Positions 1 to 5,523 of a stretch of DNA of 5,563 nt are shown here, in pieces. Both the position numbers and the translations under genes were made by a program. The stretch's first letter is position 1. Each line of letters begins with the position of its first letter. The notes below the pieces were generated by a model. That model was not told the origin of the DNA. It did not search any database and saw nothing but the letters and a program-made list of their open reading frames with translations. The stretch comes from JAWLHA01 sp041690535. Lineage in GTDB: Bacteria > Pseudomonadota > Gammaproteobacteria > Thiohalomonadales > Thiohalomonadaceae. The DNA lies in the NCBI GenBank assembly GCA_041690535.1, contig JAWLHA010000133.1, forward strand, positions 1 to 5,563, in the 5' to 3' direction.

Positions 1-26
1 ACAGATAAATCCGACGCGCCCAACAT

Positions 27-99
27 GTAGGGTGGATAAGCGCAGCGCATCCACCAATTCGACGCCGCACGGTGGATGCGCTGCGCTTATCCACCCTAC
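27..99. repeat. REP-like inverted pair (REPIN-like)
   Basis: Two 29-bp arms at 27-55 and 71-99 are perfect reverse complements separated by a 15-base spacer. Each arm begins or ends with GTAGGGTGGAT and carries the core AAGCGCAGCGCATCCACC. Each arm is also partly palindromic in itself (GGTGGAT against ATCCACC). Short palindromes paired head to head fit the REPIN arrangement of REP elements, which are usually spread by RAYT transposases and often lie downstream of operons. That fits here, because the minus-strand operon ends at 220. Similar sequences are common between genes in gammaproteobacterial genomes. No RAYT gene is in the window. The 29-bp stem has no T-run beside it, so I do not call it an intrinsic terminator. 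Confidence 0.8.
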
Positions 100-171
100 G
101 CTGCTTATATCGCACTTGGGTAAGTTGCGCCCCGTAAGTGGTGGGGCAGGGGGCCGGTGAGAGGGGGCATC

Positions 172-192
172 AGCGCAGCGCATCCACCCTAC
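172..192. repeat. Partial third copy of the REP-like repeat
   Basis: The stretch repeats the core AGCGCAGCGCATCCACC exactly (172-188) and adds CTAC, the outer end of the full unit. The matching left half is missing or degenerate: GCATC occurs where GGTGGATA would be expected. It sits 27 bases past the end of the hydrolase gene. Between this copy and the inverted pair, 100-171 shows nothing I can name. Confidence 0.65.
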
Positions 193-219
193 CTTGATGC
201 GCCGCAGACGCTCAGGCGA

Positions 220-1263
220 TCAGACGATGGGCGGCTCCGGCATGAGGTCGTCGGCGGCGTACTCGTTTTGGAAGGCCTCCAGGTGGGCCACCACCTCCTT
301 GATGTCCTGGAAGCGGGCCACATTGAACAGCGCTTCGCCTTCATTGACCAGGGGCAGGCTGCTGCGGCCGATGACGATGCCGCCGGCGGGGGCAAGGAGC
401 GGGGTTTCCCGCTCCCCGAAGGGATCGGCGATGACACCGAGAACATCCCCCTTCTTCACCCGTGCGCCCAGTGCCGTGATGTTGCGCAGAATGCCGCTTT
501 CGGGGGCCCGGACCCAGTTGGTGCTGCGGGCGACGAAGGGCTCGGGGGCCGGGCGTCGACGCCTGTGGCTGGCCGGCGGGAGCATCTCCAGGGCGCGCAT
601 GACGTTGACGATGCCCTGCAGGCCCGCACGGATGGAGAGCTCGTCAAAGCGCAGCGCCTCGCCGGCCTCGTAGAGCAACATCGGGATCCCCCGTTCGGCC
701 GAGGCCTCGCGCAACGAGCCGTCGCGCACATCGGCATCGAGCAGCACCGGCACCCCGAAGGCGCGGGCCAGCCGTTCGGTCTCCGGGTCGTCCAGTTTGG
801 CGCGGATCTGCGGCAGATTGCTGCGGTGCAGCGCCCCGGTGTGCAGGTCGATGCCGTGGGTGCAGTTGGCCACGATCTCGGTCATGAACTGATGCGCCAG
901 GCGGGCGGCCAGGGAGCCGCGATCCGACCCGGGGAAGGAGCGGTTCAGGTCGCGCCGGTCCGGGAGGTAGCGGGAGTGCTGGATCAGGCCGTAGATATTG
1001 ACGATGGGAATGGCCAGCAGGCTGCCGCGCAACCGCTTCAATGCCGGATGGCGCAACAGGCGGCGGATGATCTCAACCCCGTTCAGCTCATCTCCGTGAA
1101 TGGCCGCGCAGACGAACAGACGGGGCCCCTCGCGGCGGCCCCGGACCACATGCACCGGCATGGTCATGGGCGTCTGCGTGTAGAGCCGGGCTGCCGGCAG
1201 CTCCATGGTCACCCGGCTGTTCGGGGCGATGCTCTGGCCGTTGAGGTATAGCTCCTTCGCCAT
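220..1263 (-). CDS. Succinylglutamate desuccinylase/aspartoacylase family zinc hydrolase
   Basis: The 347-residue protein has the AstE/AspA fold signatures (PF04952, related to M14 zinc carboxypeptidases). AAIHGDELNG holds predicted zinc ligands His56 and Glu59, RDLNRSFPG lies at 104-112, and IDLHTG holds the third zinc ligand His141. EAGE at 199-202 supplies the predicted catalytic glutamate. After a basic proline-rich linker (about 213-222), residues about 250-317 form a beta-rich domain with a biotinyl/lipoyl-like look (VRAPESGIL, GARVKKGDVLG). The family hydrolyses amide bonds to acidic amino acids. The true substrate is unknown here. No arginine-degradation (ast) genes are nearby, so a role in that pathway is unlikely. 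The ATG shares its A with the rimK stop (TGATG), and a weak AAGGG lies just upstream, so translation is probably coupled to rimK. Being in the same operon as rimK suggests a glutamylated or N-acylated substrate, but that is inference. It is predicted cytoplasmic, with no signal peptide. Confidence 0.92.
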   Translation of the reverse strand: MAKELYLNGQSIAPNSRVTMELPAARLYTQTPMTMPVHVVRGRREGPRLFVCAAIHGDELNGVEIIRRLLRHPALKRLRGSLLAIPIVNIYGLIQHSRYLPDRRDLNRSFPGSDRGSLAARLAHQFMTEIVANCTHGIDLHTGALHRSNLPQIRAKLDDPETERLARAFGVPVLLDADVRDGSLREASAERGIPMLLYEAGEALRFDELSIRAGLQGIVNVMRALEMLPPASHRRRRPAPEPFVARSTNWVRAPESGILRNITALGARVKKGDVLGVIADPFGERETPLLAPAGGIVIGRSSLPLVNEGEALFNVARFQDIKEVVAHLEAFQNEYAADDLMPEPPIV

Positions 1264-2168
1264 CAGCCCTTGCCGCGCGTCTTGGTCCGGTGGGGCGCTG
1301 CGGTTTTCTCGATGAACTGGATGATCTCCCCGGCGATGTCCTTTCCGGTGGTGGTTTCGATGCCCTCCAGACCGGGCGAGGAGTTTACCTCCATGACCAG
1401 CGGGCCGTGGTTGGAGCGCAGGATGTCCACGCCGGCGACATTGAGACCCATGGTCTTGGCGGCCCGCACCGCGGCGGAGCGCTCCTCGGGAGTGAGCTTC
1501 ACCACCGTGGCGCTGCCGCCCCGGTGGAGGTTGGAGCGGAACTCACCCTCCTTGGCCTGGCGCCGCATGGCGGCGATCACCCTGTCGCCGAGGACGAAGC
1601 AGCGAATGTCGGCGCCCCCGGCCTCCTTGATGAACTCCTGCACCAGGAAGTTGGCGTCCAGTTCGCGGAAGGCATCGATGACGCTTTCCGCGGCCTTGCG
1701 GGTCTCCGCCAGCACCACCCCCTTGCCCTGGGTGCCCTCCAGCAGCTTCACCACCAGGGGGGCCCCTCCCACCAGTTCGATGAGCGCCTCGGTGTCATCC
1801 ACCGAATGGGCGAAGCCGGTCAGTGGCAGGCCGATGCCGGCCCGTGACAGAAGCTGCAGGGAGCGCAGCTTGTCGCGGGCGCGGCCGATGGCCACCGACT
1901 CGTTGAGCGGGTAGACGCCCATCATCTCGAACTGCCGCAGCACGGCCATGCCGTAGAAGGTGATGGAGGCGCCGATGCGGGGGATCACCGCATCGATATC
2001 GTGCAGCCGTTCGCCCTTGAAGTGGATCCCCGGGCGCTGGGAGGCGATGTCGATCTGGCACCTGAGCGGGTCCAGGACCCGCATGCGATGGCCACGCTGC
2101 TCTCCTGCCTGGAGGAGACGGCGGGTGGAATAGAGATTTCGGTTGCGCGAGAGGATCGCGATCTGCAT
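1263..2168 (-). CDS. rimK: Ribosomal protein S6--L-glutamate ligase RimK
   Basis: This ATP-grasp ligase adds glutamate residues to the C-terminus of ribosomal protein S6; E. coli RimK can also make free poly-alpha-glutamate. The 301 residues align almost end to end with E. coli RimK (300 residues) as I remember it. Shared landmarks are MQIAILSR at the start, AVIPRIGASITFYG (60-73), YPLNESVAIGRARDKLRS (86-103), the ATP-binding VVKLLEGTQGKGVVL (139-153) with Lys141, LVQEFIKEAGGADIRC (175-190), FRSNLHRGG (210-218), and the metal-binding residues Asp248, Glu260 and Asn262 in the GVDIL and VMEVNSSPGLEG segments. The ATG at 2168 is preceded by AAGGA about six bases upstream. The gene is second in the operon, 17 bp after the protease gene, and its stop overlaps the next start. 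Nothing looks damaged. Confidence 0.97.
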   Translation of the reverse strand: MQIAILSRNRNLYSTRRLLQAGEQRGHRMRVLDPLRCQIDIASQRPGIHFKGERLHDIDAVIPRIGASITFYGMAVLRQFEMMGVYPLNESVAIGRARDKLRSLQLLSRAGIGLPLTGFAHSVDDTEALIELVGGAPLVVKLLEGTQGKGVVLAETRKAAESVIDAFRELDANFLVQEFIKEAGGADIRCFVLGDRVIAAMRRQAKEGEFRSNLHRGGSATVVKLTPEERSAAVRAAKTMGLNVAGVDILRSNHGPLVMEVNSSPGLEGIETTTGKDIAGEIIQFIEKTAAPHRTKTRGKG

Positions 2169-2185
2169 GCAGAGTCCTTCTTTGT

Positions 2186-2674
2186 TCAGGTACCAGTGGG
2201 GCTTTCGAGTAGCCTCGGGTCGGGCCGGCGGCCGAGCAGATAGGAATCGGCCGGGTAAACCACGAAACGATCTTGCAAGCTGGTTCGGCCAACGAGTAGC
2301 CGGAACTTCATGGAATCGCGGTTAGTCAGCGTCACCTCCACCGGCCAGCGGTAGGGGCCGAGGGAGAGGGACGTCTCGATGACATACCGCTTCTCGCGAT
2401 GCCCGCCCGAGTCGGACACGAAACGCCGATCTTTCACCGGAGCGTGGCAGATCAGCGCAATGTCGTTGCGCTTCTGCACCGGATGGACGCCGAACCTCAC
2501 CATGGGAACGCCCCCTTCAGTGTAGGGCTCCACGAAGAAGGCATGCAGGGCGGAAGTTCGTGCGCCGGTGTCCACCTTGGCCTTGATATGGAGAATGTTC
2601 AGCCCGGGCAGGGCCACCCATTCACGCCATCCCAGAGGGACCGGGGCGGTACGTTCGGGCAGGAATAAGGGCAT
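2186..2674 (-). CDS. RimK-associated retropepsin-like (ATP-dependent zinc protease family, PF05618) protein
   Basis: The 162-residue cytoplasmic protein belongs to the small family annotated as ATP-dependent zinc protease or RimK/LysX family protein, and its fold resembles retropepsin. Key features are GWREWVALPGL near the N-terminus, the aspartic-protease-type motif VDTGARTSALHA (34-45, candidate catalytic Asp35), and the conserved C-terminal block NRDSMKFRLLVGRTSLQDRFVVYP (119-141) with its L-x-G-R segment. A related protein, RimB, works with RimK in the Pseudomonas RimABK system. No c-di-GMP phosphodiesterase (RimA) is in this window. I chose the ATG at 2674 because homology begins just after it and the length suits the family. 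The frame stays open far upstream, but that part overlaps the promoter region and is not protein-like. The Shine-Dalgarno is weak (GGAA, or a distant GGAG). It is the first gene of the operon. Confidence 0.9.
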   Translation of the reverse strand: MPLFLPERTAPVPLGWREWVALPGLNILHIKAKVDTGARTSALHAFFVEPYTEGGVPMVRFGVHPVQKRNDIALICHAPVKDRRFVSDSGGHREKRYVIETSLSLGPYRWPVEVTLTNRDSMKFRLLVGRTSLQDRFVVYPADSYLLGRRPDPRLLESPTGT

Positions 2675-2797
2675 GATTCGATTCCACGTGCTCCAGGCGG
2701 CAGCCTCGTTAAGTCCCAGCCGGCAGGTCGCGTTGCGGCCCCCGGACCTCCTCACAGGTCGTCCCATCCACGCCGTTTCCTGACGAGCGAACGGTCT

Positions 2798-2830
2798 GTG
2801 AGCGCGGGGCCGAAGGGCCCCACCGCTCAC
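2798..2830. promoter_or_regulatory. Long hairpin in the divergent control region
   Basis: GTGAGCG (2798-2804) pairs with CGCTCAC (2824-2830). Inside that, GGGGCC (2806-2811) pairs with GGCCCC (2816-2821) across a GAAG loop, with a small 1/2-base internal bulge. No T-run follows on either strand, so it does not look like an intrinsic terminator. If the minus-strand promoter at 2844-2872 is used, this hairpin would form almost at the 5' end of the transcript, where it could protect the mRNA or affect expression. The structure is seen directly; the role is inferred. Confidence 0.55.
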
Positions 2831-2843
2831 CGGCGGCGCGGCG

Positions 2844-2872
2844 ATTGTAGAGCGGCCCGATGCGGCCCACAA
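2844..2872 (-). promoter_or_regulatory. Candidate sigma70 promoter of the protease-rimK-hydrolase operon
   Basis: Reading the minus strand, TTGTGG (2872-2867) and TACAAT (2849-2844) are separated by 17 bases. The -10 box matches the TATAAT consensus at five of six positions and the -35 box at three. The predicted start near 2837 would give a leader of roughly 160 bases before the ATG at 2674. No equally good promoter was seen for the plus-strand operon in this region. Confidence 0.4.
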
Positions 2873-2892
2873 CGGGGGCGTGTGAAATGGTG

Positions 2893-2914
2893 GCGGCATT
2901 TGCGACAATGCCGC
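2893..2914 (+). promoter_or_regulatory. Hairpin abutting the start codon of the SpmAB-like gene
   Basis: GCGGCATT (2893-2900) and AATGCCGC (2907-2914) form a perfect 8-bp stem around a six-base loop TGCGAC. The 3' arm ends two bases before the ATG at 2916 and occupies the place where a Shine-Dalgarno should be. No AGGA/GGAG-like sequence is visible at normal spacing. The hairpin may limit or control ribosome access; that is inference. Confidence 0.5.
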
Positions 2915-2915
2915 G

Positions 2916-4202
2916 ATGAATCTCGTCTTCTTCATCATCGTTGCGGGGGCCTTTCTCACCGCCGCTGTCCGCCAAATCGGCTGGTCGCCCGAGCCGGGGG
3001 GCATCTCACCCATGGATGCCCTTTCCAAGGGGATGGTGGACGCCGCCTCGGGGGCGGTGGAGCTGGCCCTGGGGCTGGTCGGCGTCATGACCCTGTTCCT
3101 CGGCCTGATGAAGGTGGCCGAGGCCGGGGGAATGCTGGCCATCATATCCCGCCTCATTCGCCCGCTCATGGTGCGCCTGTTCCCCCAGGTCCCGGCCGAT
3201 CACCCCGCCATGGGGGCGATGGTCCTCAACCTCTCCGCCAACGCCCTCGGCCTGGGCAACGCCGCCACCCCCTTCGGCATCCGCGCCATGCAGGAGCTGA
3301 ACCGGCTCAACCCCCGCCCCGGCACCGCCACCGACCCCATGGTCCTCTTCCTTGCCATCAACACCTCCAGCGTGACGCTGTTGCCCACGGGGGTGATCGC
3401 CCTGCGCGCGGCGGCGGGCTCGGCCGATCCGGCGGGAATCATGCCGACGACGCTGTTTGCCACCATTGTCTCCACCACGGCGGCCATCGCCGCCGCGTTG
3501 CTGTTCCGCCGTTTCTTCCCCCTTGGGGGCGCAGAGATGCCTGCGGCCCAGGAGGCCCCGCCAGCGCCCGAGCCGCAGGAGCTCCCAAGCGAGGCGGGGG
3601 AGGCCTATCCCCTGTGGGTCTCCTTGCTGGCCATGGGGATCCTGCTGGCGCTCATCCCCATCACCGTGATCCACGGCAAGGCCATTGCCCCCTGGATCAT
3701 CCCCGGCCTGATGATGGGCTTTCTCGGCTTCGGCTTCGTTCGGCGGGTCAAGATCTACGAGGTGTTCGTGGAGGGGGCGCGGGACGGCTTTCAGGTGGCC
3801 ATACGCATCATCCCCTACCTCGTGGCCATCCTGGTGGCCGTGGGGATGCTGCGGGGCAGCGGGGCCCTGGACGTGGTCATTGGCTGGCTGGCGCCGTTCA
3901 CCGCCGCCATTGGCCTGCCTGCCGAGGCACTGCCCATGGCCTTGCTGCGGCCGCTCTCCGGCTCGGGGGCCTATGGCGTGATGGCCTCCATCATCAACGA
4001 CCCGGCCATTGGCCCGGACAGCTACGTGGGCTATCTCGTCTCCACCTTCCAGGGCTCCACCGAGACCACCTTCTATGTGCTGGCGGTCTACTTTGGCGCC
4101 GTTCAAGTCAGTCGCATTCGCCACGCCCTGCTGACCGCCCTCACCGCCGATGTGGTCGGGATCATGGCGGCGGTCGTGGCATGCAGTTACCTCTTCGGGT
4201 GA
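2916..4202 (+). CDS. Fused SpmA-SpmB-like membrane protein with two nucleoside recognition (gate) domains
   Basis: This 428-residue multi-pass inner-membrane protein joins, in one chain, the equivalents of the Bacillus spore maturation proteins SpmA and SpmB (Gate/nucleoside recognition domain, PF07670). The first half, about 1-182, begins with a hydrophobic segment (LVFFIIVAGAFLTAAV) and carries NLSANALGLGNAATPFG (105-121) and INTSSVTLLPTG (148-159). A charged, proline- and alanine-rich linker follows (about 183-211). The second half carries EGARDGFQVAIRIIPYLVA (266-284), LRPLSGSGAYG (344-354) and STFQGSTETTFYVLAVYFG (376-394). The transported or sensed compound is not established for this family, and no sporulation role is expected in this kind of organism. 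The ATG at 2916 is the first usable ATG after an in-frame stop at 2883. It lacks a clear Shine-Dalgarno and follows a hairpin. rsmJ starts 4 bp after its stop. Confidence 0.92.
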   Translation: MNLVFFIIVAGAFLTAAVRQIGWSPEPGGISPMDALSKGMVDAASGAVELALGLVGVMTLFLGLMKVAEAGGMLAIISRLIRPLMVRLFPQVPADHPAMGAMVLNLSANALGLGNAATPFGIRAMQELNRLNPRPGTATDPMVLFLAINTSSVTLLPTGVIALRAAAGSADPAGIMPTTLFATIVSTTAAIAAALLFRRFFPLGGAEMPAAQEAPPAPEPQELPSEAGEAYPLWVSLLAMGILLALIPITVIHGKAIAPWIIPGLMMGFLGFGFVRRVKIYEVFVEGARDGFQVAIRIIPYLVAILVAVGMLRGSGALDVVIGWLAPFTAAIGLPAEALPMALLRPLSGSGAYGVMASIINDPAIGPDSYVGYLVSTFQGSTETTFYVLAVYFGAVQVSRIRHALLTALTADVVGIMAAVVACSYLFG

Positions 4203-4206
4203 GCCG

Positions 4207-4983
4207 ATGATGCACGTGCCGGTGGTCCCCGAAAAACCCGATCTGGCCGATGCCGCCCGCGCCCTCGCCACCACCTGGGGGTTGCCGTTCGAACCCGCGA
4301 GCGAGGAGCGCTACCGGCTGATCCTGACCCCGGAGCGGCTGGAGCTGCGCCAGAGCGGCCCCGATGCGGCCGGACCCGTCTACGTCGACTTCGTGGGTGG
4401 CGCCGTGGGGCACCGCCGGCGTTTCGGCGGTGGACGCGGTCAGCCCATTGCCCGGGCGGTGGGCATGAAGAAGGGGGAGCTGCCCCGCATCCTCGATGCC
4501 ACGGCCGGACTGGGGCGGGATGCCTTCGTCTTCGCCTCCCTCGGCTCGGTGGTGACCATGATCGAGCGATCGCCGGTGGTGGCGGCCCTGCTGGCCGACG
4601 GGCTGCGCCGCGCCGCCGCCGATCCGGAGATCGGCGCCTGGGTGGGCGAACGCATGCGGCTGCGGCAGGGAGACGCCGTCACCACCCTCGCCGCGATTGG
4701 GGAGCCCGAGCGCCCGGACGTGGTCTATCTCGATCCCATGTATCCACCACGGGAGAAATCCGCCCTGGTGAAGAAGGAGATGCGCTACTTCCACGAGGTC
4801 GTCGGCCCCGATCCCGACGCCGACCGACTCCTTCCGGCGGCGCTTAGGGCCGCGCGCAAGCGGGTCGTCGTGAAACGGCCCAAGTACGCCGAGCCGCTTG
4901 CCGGGCGCCGGCCCACCATGTCCATCGACACCGAACGGCACAGGTTCGATGTCTACGTGATCGGTGCAATCCCTTCCGAGTGA
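4207..4983 (+). CDS. rsmJ: 16S rRNA (guanine-1516-N2)-methyltransferase RsmJ
   Basis: RsmJ uses S-adenosylmethionine to methylate N2 of G1516 in 16S rRNA of the small ribosomal subunit. The 258-residue product is close to the 250 residues of the E. coli enzyme. It shows the family's blocks: an N-terminal region with YVDFVGGAVGHRRRFGGGRG (59-78), the cofactor-binding motif LDATAGLGRDAFVFASLG (96-113), acidic MIERSPVVAALLADGL (118-133), the catalytic-type VVYLDPMYP (172-180), SALVKKEMRYF (185-195), VGPDPDAD (199-206), and KRVVVKRPKYAEPLA (218-232). The gene could start at either of two adjacent ATGs (4207 or 4210). A GGGTGAG that overlaps the upstream stop serves as a weak ribosome site. An in-frame ATG at 4150 lies inside the membrane-protein gene and adds non-conserved residues, so I rejected it. 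The 4-bp spacing implies cotranscription with the SpmAB-like gene. Confidence 0.96.
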   Translation: MMHVPVVPEKPDLADAARALATTWGLPFEPASEERYRLILTPERLELRQSGPDAAGPVYVDFVGGAVGHRRRFGGGRGQPIARAVGMKKGELPRILDATAGLGRDAFVFASLGSVVTMIERSPVVAALLADGLRRAAADPEIGAWVGERMRLRQGDAVTTLAAIGEPERPDVVYLDPMYPPREKSALVKKEMRYFHEVVGPDPDADRLLPAALRAARKRVVVKRPKYAEPLAGRRPTMSIDTERHRFDVYVIGAIPSE

Positions 4984-5117
4984 ATGCGGGGCAGACAGCA
5001 CCTGCGCGTCGGCATCGCAATAGCAGTGTCCCACCTGAAGACTTCTCGCGCGGGAGTGATTTTTCCCCTTCGTGCTCCCCCAAGGGGCCGCCGGGCGCCG
5101 ATTCCGCACTATTGGAA

Positions 5118-5141
5118 CTATACGGATTCCGTATAGCATCG
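5118..5141. repeat. Palindromic repeat, copy 1
   Basis: CTATACGGATTCCGTATAG (5118-5136) is a palindrome of 9-bp arms around a single central base, followed by CATCG. The same 24 bases recur at 5415-5438 with one difference. The size and symmetry suit an operator for a dimeric regulator, and each arm contains TATAC, which resembles a -10 box. Palindromes of this kind are typical of operators that overlap promoters, for example those of toxin-antitoxin operons. No regulator or toxin gene can be recognised next to it. Confidence 0.7.
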
Positions 5142-5150
5142 GCCGGGCAG

Positions 5151-5189
5151 CTGGGGCTTCACCCACCACATTTATGGGGCGAGCCCCAG
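5151..5189. other. Strong hairpin
   Basis: CTGGGGCT (5151-5158) pairs with AGCCCCAG (5182-5189). After a G-T pair and two mismatches, CCC (5162-5164) pairs with GGG (5176-5178), closing a loop of about 11 bases. There is no adjacent T-run on either strand. It lies 14 bases after the first palindrome copy. The function is unknown. Confidence 0.5.
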
Positions 5190-5414
5190 TGGCTGAACGG
5201 GTGCGCTGCTATTGCGACATCGTACACGTCGCGCCCGAACACCTGCCGGAAGTCGGCTAACACCTTGTAAGTGCTGTCGTTTCGCTTCACTCCCTAGCAA
5301 ATCTGCCAGACTCGGCAACGGACCCTTCCGTCACTGGCGAACCTTCTGTATCTTCCCGTCAGGAGGGTAGGGAAGTCCTGCCGAAACCGGGAAAAGATGG
5401 ATGGGAGCCCGGTG

Positions 5415-5438
5415 CTATACAGATTCCGTATAGCATCG
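5415..5438. repeat. Palindromic repeat, copy 2
   Basis: CTATACAGATTCCGTATAG (5415-5433) plus CATCG repeats the element at 5118-5141 with one change (A at 5421 instead of G), which breaks one base pair of the palindrome. The copies have the same orientation and start 297 bp apart. The bases beyond the shared 24 differ, so this is a short repeated site and not part of a long duplication. Confidence 0.7.
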
Positions 5439-5452
5439 ATTAGGCCGGTTCC

Positions 5453-5517
5453 GTCTAACACACTGTTGCACAAAACCGCTTCGCGGTAGATAACAGGGGC
5501 TTCGTTCGACGTTAGTC
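5453..5517. other. attC-like imperfect inverted structure (weak)
   Basis: GTCTAAC (5453-5459) and GTTAGTC (5511-5517) flank 51 bases that contain the small hairpin ACCGC-TTC-GCGGT (5475-5487) and the pair CTGTT/AACAG. Seven-base ends of the RYYYAAC and GTTRRRY type, 65 bases apart and enclosing an imperfect hairpin, are what an integron attC site looks like. One end fits that consensus and the other misses by one base. The arms are unequal in length, and a competing hairpin at 5498-5523 uses part of the sequence. No integrase or second attC is visible. Confidence 0.2.
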
Positions 5518-5523
5518 GAAGCC
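5498..5523. other. Hairpin near the right edge
   Basis: GGCTTCG (5498-5504) can pair with CGAAGCC (5517-5523). Alternatively TTCGAC pairs with GTCGAA around the loop GTTA, with GGC/GCC outside and TTCG bulged. Either form is stable. No T-run follows on either strand, so a terminator role is not supported. Confidence 0.4.

Noticed and set aside
27..99. The inverted pair as a small CRISPR array or intrinsic terminator
   Set aside because: There are only two arms in inverted, not direct, orientation with no spacer series, and no T-run beside the stem.
157..1251. Long plus-strand open frame (364 codons) opposite the hydrolase gene
   Set aside because: It is antisense to a gene with clear catalytic motifs; long antisense frames are expected in DNA this GC-rich, and its residue mix (many His, Gln, Gly) is not protein-like.
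2675..3169. N-terminal extension of the RimK-associated protease
   Set aside because: The frame is open upstream, but the extra residues are low-complexity, run through the divergent control region and into the SpmAB-like gene, and lie outside the conserved domain.
2798..4210. 470-codon plus-strand frame overlapping the membrane-protein gene
   Set aside because: It is a frame-shifted reading of the SpmAB-like gene, very rich in Gly, Arg, His and Pro with no motif, and it starts inside a hairpin.
3006..4274. 422-codon minus-strand frame opposite the membrane-protein gene
   Set aside because: Antisense shadow, dominated by Gly, His, Gln and Asp, with no recognisable domain.
5052..5090. Possible terminator after rsmJ (GGGAG/CTCCC, CCCCTT/AAGGGG)
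   Set aside because: The stems are short and mutually exclusive, and no T-run follows the stem on the plus strand; the only T-run (5060-5064) lies within or before them.
4162..5169. 335-codon minus-strand frame opposite rsmJ extending into the right region
   Set aside because: Most of it is the complement of rsmJ and reads as low-complexity His/Gly-rich sequence. Its start lies by the first palindrome, which made it worth a look, but the part outside rsmJ shows no family.
5405..5460. tRNA-like or group II intron domain V-like fold around the second palindrome
   Set aside because: The stem is just the palindrome itself; no T-loop, anticodon arm, CCA end or domain V catalytic triad could be matched.
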